A DNA stretch of 64,000 nt from Flagellimonas_B algarum. Lineage in GTDB: Bacteria; Bacteroidota; Bacteroidia; Flavobacteriales; Flavobacteriaceae. Every line of letters starts with the position of its first letter. Position 1 is the stretch's first letter. The position numbers and the translations under genes are program-made. This document shows, piece after piece, positions 18,549 to 27,093 of this stretch. The notes below the pieces were generated by a model, which saw only the letters and a list, made by a program, of their open reading frames with translations, made no database searches and was not told the origin of the DNA. The DNA lies in the NCBI RefSeq assembly GCF_040513375.1, contig NZ_JBEVTG010000003.1, forward strand, positions 186,001-250,000, written 5' to 3'.

Positions 18549-18662
18549 GGTTTACGGATATGGGTTTTACCTAGGCTCGGTGGACTTGTGTCCCCAACCA
18601 TCGTATGGAAGTCAAGATAGACGATCATCACCGATATCCTTGGGTTTTTCTTCGAAGCGCCC

Positions 18663-19841
18663 TCAATTTTTCGATTTGGCAACCTTTTCGGCCCTTTTCC
18701 TGTAGTTCTTGGCCTCATTTTCCGAGCCCATGGCCGCATAGGTCTTAGCCATCCGCCGCAAGAGGTTTTCCGAATCGGGATATAAAGGCAACAAACCTTC
18801 GTAAACGGCGACCGCTTTTTCAGGATGCCCGTTGATTTCGTGGAAGTCGGCAATATCCAACATCCTGAATTTAAGGTCGGCGATAAAGGCATCGGTGACA
18901 AAGGCATCGCAATAGCTTGTAAAATGGCCGTAATCGTTGGCCCGCATGGCGGCCCGGATGATGGTGAATTTTGACCAGGAAGAGAGTTCGGGATCAAAAC
19001 CGAAAGTCTCCGCTCTTTGCGCGCTATATGCCTTGGCATAGTCCAGGCCACCGGCCTTGATGAATTTTTTGAAGGAATCTTCCTGGAATTCCGGATAGTA
19101 TTTGAAATACTGCCGCAACCCATGGTAAAGGGTCGGATAGCCGGTCGAATGGTGTTCGTCATTCGGGAGTTGGGCATAGGACCAATCCAATCCGGGGATG
19201 TCTTTGCTCGCCAACCAGGTATCCAATTTTTCGGTGCCGTGATTGACCTGGTATTCATCGGGGCTCACCGAGAAGTACAGCATGCTGTTCCTAGCGGTTT
19301 TCCCGTCAAGGGCCGCTATGGCATCCCAAATCGGGAAAGGGCTCGCCAAGAGGAAGGCGTTGAAGGGGATTTGTTCGTTGACCATGATATGAAAGGCCAA
19401 ACTACCGGCATATTCCCATCCAAAAAGGAGCTGTTCCCCATTGGTGCGGAAGTTGTCTTTTACAAAAGGCAGCAGATCGGATTTTAGAAAAGCGACAAAG
19501 TCGTCCTTCCCATTCGAAAAATGACGGAAACGTTGGGGGTAGCTGGTCGAAATCCCAACGATGATAAAGTCCGGTGTGCGCCGCGATTGCTTGAATTTCT
19601 GGCTTAGGCTTACTGCATATTCGTAGAAGAATTGCCCATCCAATAGATATAGTACCGGATAGTCGGCCTCTGATTCGGCATAGTCCGGGGGCAGGTGTAC
19701 CTGGATGGTACGTTTTCCATTGAGGTGTTCCGAATCCAATTCATAATTGGTTCCGACGATATTGGGCGTGCCCTGCGCTTGGCCGAAACCGAAGCATGCA
19801 AGGAGTAGGAAACCAAGGGTGGATAAGGCTGTTTTTTGCAT
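18663..19841 (-). CDS. Secreted esterase-fold (PF00756-like) protein with TPR tail, nucleophile Ser replaced
   Basis: 392 aa with a signal peptide (LSTLGFLLLACFGFGQAQG). The N-terminal ~275 residues match the putative-esterase (IroE/Fes) fold: HLPPDYAESEADYPVLYLLDGQ, IIVGISTSYPQRFRHFS, LLPFVKDNFRT. The nucleophile elbow, normally GxSxxG, reads GWEYAG, so Glu replaces the catalytic Ser. The C-terminal part (AVAVYEGLLPLYPDSENLLRR) looks like TPR. It may be a non-catalytic binder, or use another mechanism. No operon partner. Confidence 0.8.
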   Translation of the reverse strand: MQKTALSTLGFLLLACFGFGQAQGTPNIVGTNYELDSEHLNGKRTIQVHLPPDYAESEADYPVLYLLDGQFFYEYAVSLSQKFKQSRRTPDFIIVGISTSYPQRFRHFSNGKDDFVAFLKSDLLPFVKDNFRTNGEQLLFGWEYAGSLAFHIMVNEQIPFNAFLLASPFPIWDAIAALDGKTARNSMLYFSVSPDEYQVNHGTEKLDTWLASKDIPGLDWSYAQLPNDEHHSTGYPTLYHGLRQYFKYYPEFQEDSFKKFIKAGGLDYAKAYSAQRAETFGFDPELSSWSKFTIIRAAMRANDYGHFTSYCDAFVTDAFIADLKFRMLDIADFHEINGHPEKAVAVYEGLLPLYPDSENLLRRMAKTYAAMGSENEAKNYRKRAEKVAKSKN

Positions 19842-19906
19842 AGGATAAAGGGGATTATTGCGAATACTATCGGTTTGACTACCCGAGGGGCGTTTTGTTC
19901 AGGCCG

Positions 19907-20335
19907 TTAAGGATTAAGGATGAATTGCCACGAAATGCCATAGGGATCTTCGCACCATCCGAATTTTTCCCCGAAACCATAATCCCCTTCTCCTTGGTAG
20001 TTATCCAAGGGCACCATGATCTGACCGCCGTTGGCAGAGAGCGATTCAAAAAGATAGGTGATCCGTGCCGCTGAGGTATCGGTGACCAATAGGGACACCC
20101 CAGGGGTAAAAGACCATTTGTGGGAATAGTTGCTTTCGGACACCCCATAGGTAGTGCCGTTTAGCGTAAACTCCCCGTACTTGATCAATTCGGGGGTACC
20201 ACCGGGTTCCCCCTCTCGGTAGTGGGTAATCTTGTCCATTTTCGAATCAGGGAATAGCGAGGTATACAGCTTGAGGGCTTCGGTAGCTTTGCCGCATTGG
20301 TCGCCGACAAAGGTCAGGAATGTCATTGTTTTCAT
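19907..20335 (-). CDS. PhnB-like VOC-fold protein
   Basis: 142 aa, the cytosolic single-domain form (MTFLTFVGDQCGKATEALKLYTSLF ... CEDPYGISWQFIL). The closing DPYGxxWQ is typical of PhnB-like proteins, often annotated as 3-demethylubiquinone-9 methyltransferase-like without real methyltransferase evidence. Related to the lipoprotein at 12319. Lies 45 bp downstream of the CocE-like gene on the same strand. Confidence 0.87.
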   Translation of the reverse strand: MKTMTFLTFVGDQCGKATEALKLYTSLFPDSKMDKITHYREGEPGGTPELIKYGEFTLNGTTYGVSESNYSHKWSFTPGVSLLVTDTSAARITYLFESLSANGGQIMVPLDNYQGEGDYGFGEKFGWCEDPYGISWQFILNP

Positions 20336-20379
20336 GGATGGTTGTTTTGAGATTGGACAAAAATCATGGATGCATGGGG

Positions 20380-22116
20380 TTATCGGCCCAAGGGGATTTT
20401 CAAATAGCTTGGATATTTTCGGGAATGGTGGAGCTTGATTTCCGCCTTTTTGGCGTCGGCCCTGGATTCGGTGGAAACGTCCTTTCCGGAGTTGTAGTTT
20501 TTTTGCATATAGGAGAAATTCATGGCATGGATGGCCAAAACGAAGCGACTTCCTTTTTTAATTTCAAGGGCCGAAAGGTAGGGGGCATCGAAGCTACAGA
20601 AAAAGACTTCTCCCGGGGTGACGAGCTTGGGCTTGTCTAAGCCCTCCCGATAGCGCATCCGAAGCATTTCAGCAGCGATATAGGTCGTTGCACCTACTTC
20701 ATCGATTGCATATAAAGTGAGCTGCAGGTCGGTATCCGGTACGTCCATAGATAGGTATAAACCCGCTTCGAAACGACCCACCAAAGCAGTGTCTTCGGCC
20801 AAGGGGTCCGAAATGTACAGTATGCGGCCCTTTTCTTCGATGGGAAGCGGGGCGGTATAGAAATCGGCACCCGAGTAGCTGGGCGCTTCCTCGGTATCCA
20901 AGGGATTGTTGATCAGCAGGTCGGTATCCGATGTTTTGGTCGGGCTATCGGAAAGCCGTCCCGGAGCGATCAATTGCTTGGCTTCGGAACCGGGACTGCT
21001 CAAATAATACATACGGGCCTCGTTGGACAAGTCAGCCAGGGTCGGGGCATGTTGCCATTGGTTGCGGTTCATCATGTAGTACACCACCCGATCTCTCAAG
21101 ATCGCGGGTTTCGGCCCATCTTTCAAGGTCCAGTCGAACCACTCCAAATGCAAGCGTTTCATATCCAATTTGGAATCGACACCGAATTGGAGTCCCCCCA
21201 ATTCCGTTTCCGGGTTACGGGTACCGGCATGCGACCAGGGTCCAAGTAGGAGGTAGTGCTTGTCGGTACCGGCGGCCCTGCCATGGGTCATGTGATCTTC
21301 GTAATACGTCATGGCCCCGGGTTGGTCGCCATCAAAATAACCGGTAATGGTCAAGATCGGGAGGTCGAAATCCCGATAATCTTCTGGGCTAGGATAAAAA
21401 TCCTGCCAATAGTTATCGAAATCAGGATGGGCAATCCAGGTTTGGAAATTCGGGTCACGGGCCCCAAGGGCGAGGCTATCCCAATCTTGGAAAGGAATAT
21501 GTTCCTTGTATTTCCGTTCCTCTTTCTTGCCCCAAAACACCCCATTTCGGAAGAGCTTGTCGTTTCGGCTGCGGCCCGAAGTAAAATTGAGCCATTGCAG
21601 GGTATAATTTCCGAAGATACCCCCCGATTTCGGGAAGTCGATCCCTGGCCCCACCGCTGCAGTGGGTACGATGGTTTTCAAGGCTTCCGGTTTGTTCTTT
21701 AAGGTCATCCATTGTACCATCCCCCGATATGAACCGCCCATCATACCGATCTTGCCATTGCACCAGGGCTGTTGGCTGATCCATTCGATAGCATCGTAAC
21801 CATCGGTTCCGTCTTTTTCAAATGGGCGGTATACCCCTTCTGAATTGCCTCGGCCCCTAAGGTCGAGGGTCATAAAGACATAGCCGTTTTTGGCGAAGTA
21901 CATGCCCCGCTCGACCGCCTCATCATTGACATAAGGCGTGTAAATGAGGATTACCGGATGGGTATTTGCCTCTGCATCGGGAAAATAAAGGTTAGCGGAG
22001 AGGTGGATGCCATCGCGCATCGGGATTTTTTCATACAGTCGGATGTCGATGTCCTGTGCTTGGCCGGCAGGAATCGCCATAACCAACAAGAGCACCCATA
22101 AGGTCAGTGTTTTCAT
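20380..22116 (-). CDS. Secreted CocE/NonD-family hydrolase (X-Pro dipeptidyl-peptidase-like)
   Basis: 578 aa with a signal peptide (LTLWVLLLVMAIPAGQAQD). It begins EKIPMRDGIHLSANLYFPD and continues PVILIYTPYV, DLRGRGNSEG, then the nucleophile motif GGSYRGMVQW (Ser ~130); acid in GYFDGDQPG and base near LLGPWSHAGT. The C-terminal ~200 residues are the jelly-roll (PepX_C). The family acts as acylases, cocaine-esterase-like enzymes or dipeptidyl peptidases. Length is standard. Confidence 0.92.
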   Translation of the reverse strand: MKTLTLWVLLLVMAIPAGQAQDIDIRLYEKIPMRDGIHLSANLYFPDAEANTHPVILIYTPYVNDEAVERGMYFAKNGYVFMTLDLRGRGNSEGVYRPFEKDGTDGYDAIEWISQQPWCNGKIGMMGGSYRGMVQWMTLKNKPEALKTIVPTAAVGPGIDFPKSGGIFGNYTLQWLNFTSGRSRNDKLFRNGVFWGKKEERKYKEHIPFQDWDSLALGARDPNFQTWIAHPDFDNYWQDFYPSPEDYRDFDLPILTITGYFDGDQPGAMTYYEDHMTHGRAAGTDKHYLLLGPWSHAGTRNPETELGGLQFGVDSKLDMKRLHLEWFDWTLKDGPKPAILRDRVVYYMMNRNQWQHAPTLADLSNEARMYYLSSPGSEAKQLIAPGRLSDSPTKTSDTDLLINNPLDTEEAPSYSGADFYTAPLPIEEKGRILYISDPLAEDTALVGRFEAGLYLSMDVPDTDLQLTLYAIDEVGATTYIAAEMLRMRYREGLDKPKLVTPGEVFFCSFDAPYLSALEIKKGSRFVLAIHAMNFSYMQKNYNSGKDVSTESRADAKKAEIKLHHSRKYPSYLKIPLGR

Positions 22117-22180
22117 AGGTTCGTGTTTTCATACTTCGGGGGCCGGTGCCTTTAAAATAGCGATTTTTTTAGGAGCCCCC

Positions 22181-23077
22181 TCATTTCATCCAGGCCGCTT
22201 GGGAACCTTTGGAAATGATTTTTTCAACGGATGCCCCGTCAGCGTCCATGATATAGATATCCCGGTCTTTGCGTTCCTCGCCGGTTTTTATCGAATACAT
22301 CAATTTCGCACCATCGGCCGACCACGATGGGTACCAATTGTCTACCTCGTCATGGGTCAGGCGTTTTGCATCGGAACCGTCGATTTTCATGGTATAGACT
22401 TCGAAATTGCCATCGCGATCCGACATGAACGCAATGTATTGGCCGTCTGCGGAGACGTCGGGATGCCATTCGTCGGCCTCGTTGTCGGTAAGTTGTACGA
22501 TACCGCTTCCATTGCTGTTGGCAATGCAGATCTCACTTTTTTTATTCGCATACTCTGCCGAATAGACGATGCGCCCATCGGGGGTGAAGAACGGACTACC
22601 ACCGACCAGGGGTTCCAGTCGGGTCTGTTCGCTGCCGTCGGCCTTCATCATCCAGATTTCTTTATGAGCGACACCCAAGGTATCTCGATATGTTCTTGCA
22701 AAAACGATCTGCTCGCCATCGGGAGACCAATCCGGGCCGTAATCCCAAGTATTTTTGGCGAAAGTCAAGCGTTTCCGGTCCGAACCATCGGCATTCATCG
22801 TATGGATCGACCACGTTTTCCGGTCGTCGTATTTATGGTAAAAAGCCAACTTTTTCCCATCGGGCGACCAAGCCAAATACCCTCCTTTGACCTCGGTGCT
22901 TTTTATGGATGGTGCGGCATCGCCGGTCATGGTGTAAATCGAGGCGTGACCCGATAGAAGATCGGTATACGCGATTTTAGGGGATTCGGTATTTGGGGGT
23001 TCTTGGCATGCGTTCAACACGATGCATAACACTAAGGCCAGCCGTGTTGCGATGTAGTCAACGGGTCTTCCGTTCAT
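22181..23077 (-). CDS. TolB-like beta-propeller lipoprotein (PD40 repeats)
   Basis: About 298 aa. ATG 23077 gives a lipoprotein signal (LALVLCIVLNAC). Five to six PD40/WD40-like blades repeat the SPDGxxIxF pattern (WSPDGKKLAFYHKYD, WSPDGEQIVFARTYR, FTPDGRIVYSAEY, VSADGQYIAFMSDRDG, WSADGAKLMYSI). TolB-type propellers bind protein partners or oligosaccharides in the envelope. An alternative start at 23143 has no advantage. Confidence 0.87.
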   Translation of the reverse strand: MNGRPVDYIATRLALVLCIVLNACQEPPNTESPKIAYTDLLSGHASIYTMTGDAAPSIKSTEVKGGYLAWSPDGKKLAFYHKYDDRKTWSIHTMNADGSDRKRLTFAKNTWDYGPDWSPDGEQIVFARTYRDTLGVAHKEIWMMKADGSEQTRLEPLVGGSPFFTPDGRIVYSAEYANKKSEICIANSNGSGIVQLTDNEADEWHPDVSADGQYIAFMSDRDGNFEVYTMKIDGSDAKRLTHDEVDNWYPSWSADGAKLMYSIKTGEERKDRDIYIMDADGASVEKIISKGSQAAWMK

Positions 23078-23286
23078 TGCAATGGAATTCAGGATGCAGG
23101 ATTTCGGTTTTGGTTGTTCGCAATGGACTTCTTGGCAGACCAAGGTTCCATCACAACCAATTTACGGTATCGAAGGATAGCCCTTCGCTAAGGGAATGTT
23201 AAACTATACGGTCACGGTTCGGATTGCCCTCATATGCTAGGCCAAACAACGCCATTCCAACAAGCCCTATGGCTAAAGTGGCCCTA

Positions 23287-24732
23287 CTATTCGTTGACCT
23301 TGGTCCCCGATACCCGCGAAAAAGAGATGCCTGTTACCGCCCCGTTTTCAATCGTGAACTGGAAACGTTGCCCCGCACTTTTGGTAAAAAAGGTGGTATC
23401 GGCTTCAGGCCAAAGAAAAACCGGTTCGGTAACGAGATCACCGCTGAATTCCAAGCCATCGTCTTTGACTTTAAGTAGGGCCTGACCGTATTCCCCCAGA
23501 TCGTAGGTGCCCGAGAACCGTTCCAACTCCGAAGCTGTCTGGGCCTTGAATACCCGTACCGTGGGTTTGTAATCGGGTAGTCCGTAGGCGGCGACGATGC
23601 TGTGAAGGATCTCTCGGATGATCGTGCTTCCCTTGTTCGAATTCACCATGACCACCACGGCATTGGCGGTTTCTTTCCAGACCAATAGTTCGGCACGAAA
23701 GCCTTCATCGGCGCCCCCATGTCCGAAAGTCAGGTCCAGCACGTAAGGCCCCAAGCCTTGGGAATCTTCATTGGGGGTCAGCATTTCATTTACTGTGGCC
23801 GCTTGTAACAAGCCATCTTGCTGACTGCTTAAAATGTGCTGGATTTCCTTGCCCCACAATACCAAGTCCGATGGGGTGGTCCAAAGTCCCGCTGCAGCCA
23901 TTTCTGGATAGGTGTGCCATTTGCCGGCGACAGGGCTGCCATCGGAATGATAACCGGTGGCGGCGATGCCATGATAGGTTTCGGGAAGCGGGTTTTCGTA
24001 GGTACTGGCGGCCATCCCCAAGGGTTGCAAGACCTCGTCCTTTAGGATTTCGGCAAAGGGGCGTTGTTCGATATCGGTAATCATCTGCTGCATGATGGTA
24101 TAGCCCCCGCCAGAATAGCGCCAGCTTTCGCCCGGTTCCTTGTAGACGCGTACGGCATCGGTATTGCCCTTGCCGTCCAAAATGTCGGGGATCGAAGGCA
24201 CCGTATCCCCTTGGGCATAGCCCGGAAATCCCCAGACGGTCAAACCCGCGGTATGGTTCAGCATCCGCCGTAGCGTCACCTTTTCCGTAGCCGTGAATTC
24301 GTTGTCGGGCAGTTTCCAACTGCTGAGGTAGTGGTTGACATTGCTGTCTAAATGGATCAATCCCTGTTCTACCAATTGGTGCGCCCGTGTGGCGGCCACC
24401 GGTTTACTGATGGAGCCGGCTTGGAATACCGTTTCGTGGGTTACTTTGCGCTGTTCGAGGCTATCGGCCATACCGTAGCCTTTGGCCCAATGGAGCTCGC
24501 CTTGATGCAAGACCGCGATACTCACCCCGGGGATCTGCAATTCGTGCATCCGCTCTTCAAGGGCGTACACGCTTTTGATCAGGCTATCACCGTATTGGAT
24601 CTGCAAGTTCGATTGCAGTCCGTTCTCGATTTGGGCAATGCGTTCGTTTAAGGCGTTGGTCGTTTTTTCGGTGGTGTCGGCACAGCCTATCAATAGCAGC
24701 GTGGCGCAGAGGGTCAGGAAACCGGTTTTCAT
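23287..24732 (-). CDS. Lipoprotein serine hydrolase, beta-lactamase-like, with C-terminal lipocalin-like domain
   Basis: 481 aa with a lipoprotein signal (LTLCATLLLIGC). Motifs: SISKPVAA (SxxK, ~100), YSGGGYTIMQ (YxG, ~205) and GHGGADEGF (HxG, ~310). Residues ~380-481 form an extra beta-rich domain (SGTYDLGEYGQALLKVKDDG), common in esterase/DD-peptidase paralogues of this phylum. Monocistronic by spacing. Confidence 0.88.
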   Translation of the reverse strand: MKTGFLTLCATLLLIGCADTTEKTTNALNERIAQIENGLQSNLQIQYGDSLIKSVYALEERMHELQIPGVSIAVLHQGELHWAKGYGMADSLEQRKVTHETVFQAGSISKPVAATRAHQLVEQGLIHLDSNVNHYLSSWKLPDNEFTATEKVTLRRMLNHTAGLTVWGFPGYAQGDTVPSIPDILDGKGNTDAVRVYKEPGESWRYSGGGYTIMQQMITDIEQRPFAEILKDEVLQPLGMAASTYENPLPETYHGIAATGYHSDGSPVAGKWHTYPEMAAAGLWTTPSDLVLWGKEIQHILSSQQDGLLQAATVNEMLTPNEDSQGLGPYVLDLTFGHGGADEGFRAELLVWKETANAVVVMVNSNKGSTIIREILHSIVAAYGLPDYKPTVRVFKAQTASELERFSGTYDLGEYGQALLKVKDDGLEFSGDLVTEPVFLWPEADTTFFTKSAGQRFQFTIENGAVTGISFSRVSGTKVNE

Positions 24733-24812
24733 TGTTCTTGGATTTCGTTAGTTTCCTTAAGGACTCCGAAAAACCGAAAAAGTGTCAAGAAAAGGAATAA
24801 AATTTCGAGGCC

Positions 24813-25199
24813 CTATACTGGCCAATACGAGGCAATGACCAAAATCAAGATCAATATGCCGATGCCGATGCGAAAGTAGTATTGTTGTCGCGCTTTGCGA
24901 TGGTAGCCGTCTTTTTTCAATTCCCAGGAAAACAAAATTTCGAAGAGGGTAGGGATGGGGTTCAGGATAAAATCACAGACATGGTAGCTTTCTTTCGCCA
25001 GCTGTTGTTTTTCGATCCGGTCCCGCTTTTTCGAAAGGTAGGCGGCGGTTTTGATTTTCTTGTCCGGTACTTCCCGAGCTTCCAATTCGGCACGGGCCAA
25101 GCGTACCGCCTTGGGGTTCCACTTGTCGGCCGCCCCAACGATCTGCAACAATTCGTCGGTAGTTCGGGTTTTAATGGGAGGTCTGAAATCGTCGGTCAT
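24813..25199 (-). CDS. Hypothetical protein with C-terminal membrane helix
   Basis: About 128 aa from ATG 25199. The N-terminal half is charged and helical (TTDELLQIVGAADKWNPKAV and LARAELEAREV, a pattern of small putative peptide- or protein-binding motifs seen in Bacteroidota), and the C-terminus is one hydrophobic helix (RIGIGILILILVIASYWPV), so a tail-anchored arrangement is likely. Follows the DUF4287 gene by 17 bp and probably shares its transcript. Function unknown. Confidence 0.65.
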   Translation of the reverse strand: MTDDFRPPIKTRTTDELLQIVGAADKWNPKAVRLARAELEAREVPDKKIKTAAYLSKKRDRIEKQQLAKESYHVCDFILNPIPTLFEILFSWELKKDGYHRKARQQYYFRIGIGILILILVIASYWPV

Positions 25200-25216
25200 G
25201 TGCCTACCGTTGGGTC

Positions 25217-25759
25217 CTACACCGATAGTCCATATGCCTCGCTGATCCATTCCTTCAACTCCCCATCGATTTCGGAGGCCTCGGTCAGTCGTACCCTATG
25301 GGTGCACATGGTGCCAAAGGGACCGGAGTTTTCAAGCCGATCGGTCGTGGGTTTGCCTTTGAGTTTGAACCCAAGGTCGATTCGGGTTTTGGTAGCCGGT
25401 TTGATCAACAAAAACTGCCGTTTCCGGATGATACTGACGCTTCCTTTCTTCGGGGTGATGGTCACATCCGCGCCTAGCGACCCCACATAAGCGATCAAGG
25501 TCTCATAGAGGGGTTTTAGGGCTTCTTTCCCGTTGTATTGTGCCGCGACCAAATCGTCTGGCGCTTTGGTGTCTTCTTTGGACAGGCTCACGATGGTGTT
25601 GGCGAAACCATGGGTGACCCCATGTTCCGATTTGAGGTACTTGACCCCTTCCGAATGTTTGGCAAAAGCTTTTTGTTGCAAGAGGGCCTTCCATTCTTCC
25701 AAGGACTTTCCGGTCTTCTCGGGCATGTTGGCGATCATGGTTTGTAATGCATCACTCAT
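25217..25759 (-). CDS. DUF4287 + DUF5655 domain protein
   Basis: 180 aa. N-terminal ~65 residues match DUF4287 (MPEKTGKSLEEWKALLQQ, KSEHGVTHGFANTIV) and the C-terminal ~110 match DUF5655 (PLYETLIAYVGSLGADV, KRQFLLIKPATKTRIDLGF, HRVRLTEASEID). The combination is widespread, cytosolic, and of unknown biochemical function; DUF5655 is related to predicted transport/DNA-associated proteins. Confidence 0.88.
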   Translation of the reverse strand: MSDALQTMIANMPEKTGKSLEEWKALLQQKAFAKHSEGVKYLKSEHGVTHGFANTIVSLSKEDTKAPDDLVAAQYNGKEALKPLYETLIAYVGSLGADVTITPKKGSVSIIRKRQFLLIKPATKTRIDLGFKLKGKPTTDRLENSGPFGTMCTHRVRLTEASEIDGELKEWISEAYGLSV

Positions 25760-25848
25760 TGGTTCAGGTGTATCGGGTTAGGTAGATGGCGACGACCATC
25801 CCAACTAAGATAACAAAAGCCATCGGTTTTTAGCCCTTCGGGGCCCGC

Positions 25849-26517
25849 TTAAGATCCTTCAGCAGGGGTCACGAGGGAACGGATATCCCTATTCTCCAAA
25901 ATTTCTTGCGGCCCGCCTTGTAGCCCCACTTTGAACATCGCTTGGGCCAAGTCGGTCGATGGGATGCTGACGTTAGGGCCAAATGCCTTGATCAGCGGGT
26001 AAAGCGTTCTGCTGATGCGGTACATCAGGTTGGGTTCCTTTCGTGGGGTGACGGGATAAATATAGGCGGGTCTAAAGGCGTAGAAATCCAAACCGAGTGC
26101 ACTGATCTGGTTCTCGGCCATGCCTTTGAACTTCGCGAAGGCCGTTCTGCTGCGTTCGGTACGGTCGGCCCCGGCACCGCTCAAGAGACAGAGCTTCGCT
26201 TTGGGACTGTGGTTCGCCAAGGCTTTGGCGAAGGCAACGGCATAATCGACCGTGATTTCCTTAAACGCGTCGTTCGGTACCTGACCCGTATACACCCCGA
26301 TACAGAAAAAGGCGGCATCGAGGTCTTGAAAGGCCTTTTGATGCGCTCCATATTCGTTAAAATCGGCCACCGCTATCTCCTGCAATTTCGAATGCTGGTG
26401 TGGGCTTGGGCGGCGTACCAAGGATACCACGGCACTGACCGTGTCATCCTCCAAAGCCTGTTGCAGGATGCCTTCCCCGATCATTCCGGACGCTCCGGCT
26501 ATTAGGATACGTTTCAT
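25849..26517 (-). CDS. NAD(P)-binding Rossmann protein, HTATIP2/TIP30-like
   Basis: 222 aa atypical short-chain dehydrogenase. The nucleotide-binding motif GASGMIGEG (~7-15) is followed by LVRRPS; the central region has AAFFCIGVYTG and CLLSGAGAD, and FYAFRPAYIYPV has the conserved RPxxxxP turn. Such proteins bind NADPH and often act as reductases or regulators. Substrate unknown. Confidence 0.87.
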   Translation of the reverse strand: MKRILIAGASGMIGEGILQQALEDDTVSAVVSLVRRPSPHQHSKLQEIAVADFNEYGAHQKAFQDLDAAFFCIGVYTGQVPNDAFKEITVDYAVAFAKALANHSPKAKLCLLSGAGADRTERSRTAFAKFKGMAENQISALGLDFYAFRPAYIYPVTPRKEPNLMYRISRTLYPLIKAFGPNVSIPSTDLAQAMFKVGLQGGPQEILENRDIRSLVTPAEGS

Positions 26518-26578
26518 GGTAGCGTGATTAATTTGTTAGGATGATTTTTTTTGGATGAAAACAGCTGTTTATACAATG

Positions 26579-26992
26579 TCATTTTTTTTTCTTTACAAAG
26601 ACCCATTCGAACGCTTCGTTCAAGAGCAACAGTCCGATGGCGGCAAGGGATAGGATGACGGTGAAAAGCGTCCAGGTCCTAAGGTTTAAATTGCCACTAT
26701 GTTCGGTGCAGAACGCTACAAGGGATAGTGCCCCGGCACTTAAAAGCAACAAACGGAAGCCTAGGTCGATACCGGTCGATCGTTTCGAAGCTGAAGTGAG
26801 GTCACATTTATAGGCCAAGACGTTCAACAAAGCCACGAATAAGATATAAATATGGTTCGCCCGTATTTGCATGCGCATCACATGCTGGTCGAGATGTTCG
26901 GGCTTAAATGAGGTTTTCATATAATAGCCAGTGGCGAGGAAGATTAGAAAAAGGGCCAATCCGAAGTAGAGGTTCGTTTTTTTTAGGTTCAT
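26579..26992 (-). CDS. Four-helix membrane protein, unknown
   Basis: 137 aa with four hydrophobic helices (LYFGLALFLIFLATGYYM, HIYILFVALLNVLAY, FRLLLLSAGALSLVAFC, FTVILSLAAIGLLLLN) and a lysine-rich end. A conserved-looking QHVMRMQIRANHIYIL loop follows helix 1. Resembles uncharacterised inner-membrane proteins of Bacteroidota; no function inferred. 86 bp downstream of it on the genome map lies the preceding Rossmann gene's start, same strand, opposite order of transcription (it is upstream of that gene). Confidence 0.68.
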   Translation of the reverse strand: MNLKKTNLYFGLALFLIFLATGYYMKTSFKPEHLDQHVMRMQIRANHIYILFVALLNVLAYKCDLTSASKRSTGIDLGFRLLLLSAGALSLVAFCTEHSGNLNLRTWTLFTVILSLAAIGLLLLNEAFEWVFVKKKK

Positions 26993-26998
26993 GGGGTC

Positions 26999-27026
26999 AG
27001 GGTAAAGGGTTTAGGGTAAAGGGTTG
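26999..27026. repeat. Two-copy 14-bp tandem repeat
   Basis: Two head-to-tail copies of AGGGTAAAGGGTTT, differing in the last base, sit between the membrane-protein gene and the ZipA-like gene. Too short to indicate more than local slippage. Confidence 0.6.
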
Positions 27027-27093
27027 AGGTGGTTCAAGTACTTTTTCAATATCGAGACTAATACTAGTTTTGGACCAACGTATAAACGGAGTT

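Noticed and set aside
25942..26505. 187-codon plus-strand frame opposite the Rossmann gene
   Set aside because: The minus-strand gene there has an intact nucleotide-binding motif; the opposite frame is its shadow, with no family-like segments.
26999..27026. Tandem TTTAGGG-like repeat as a telomere or origin element
   Set aside because: Only two 14-bp copies; simple slippage is enough.
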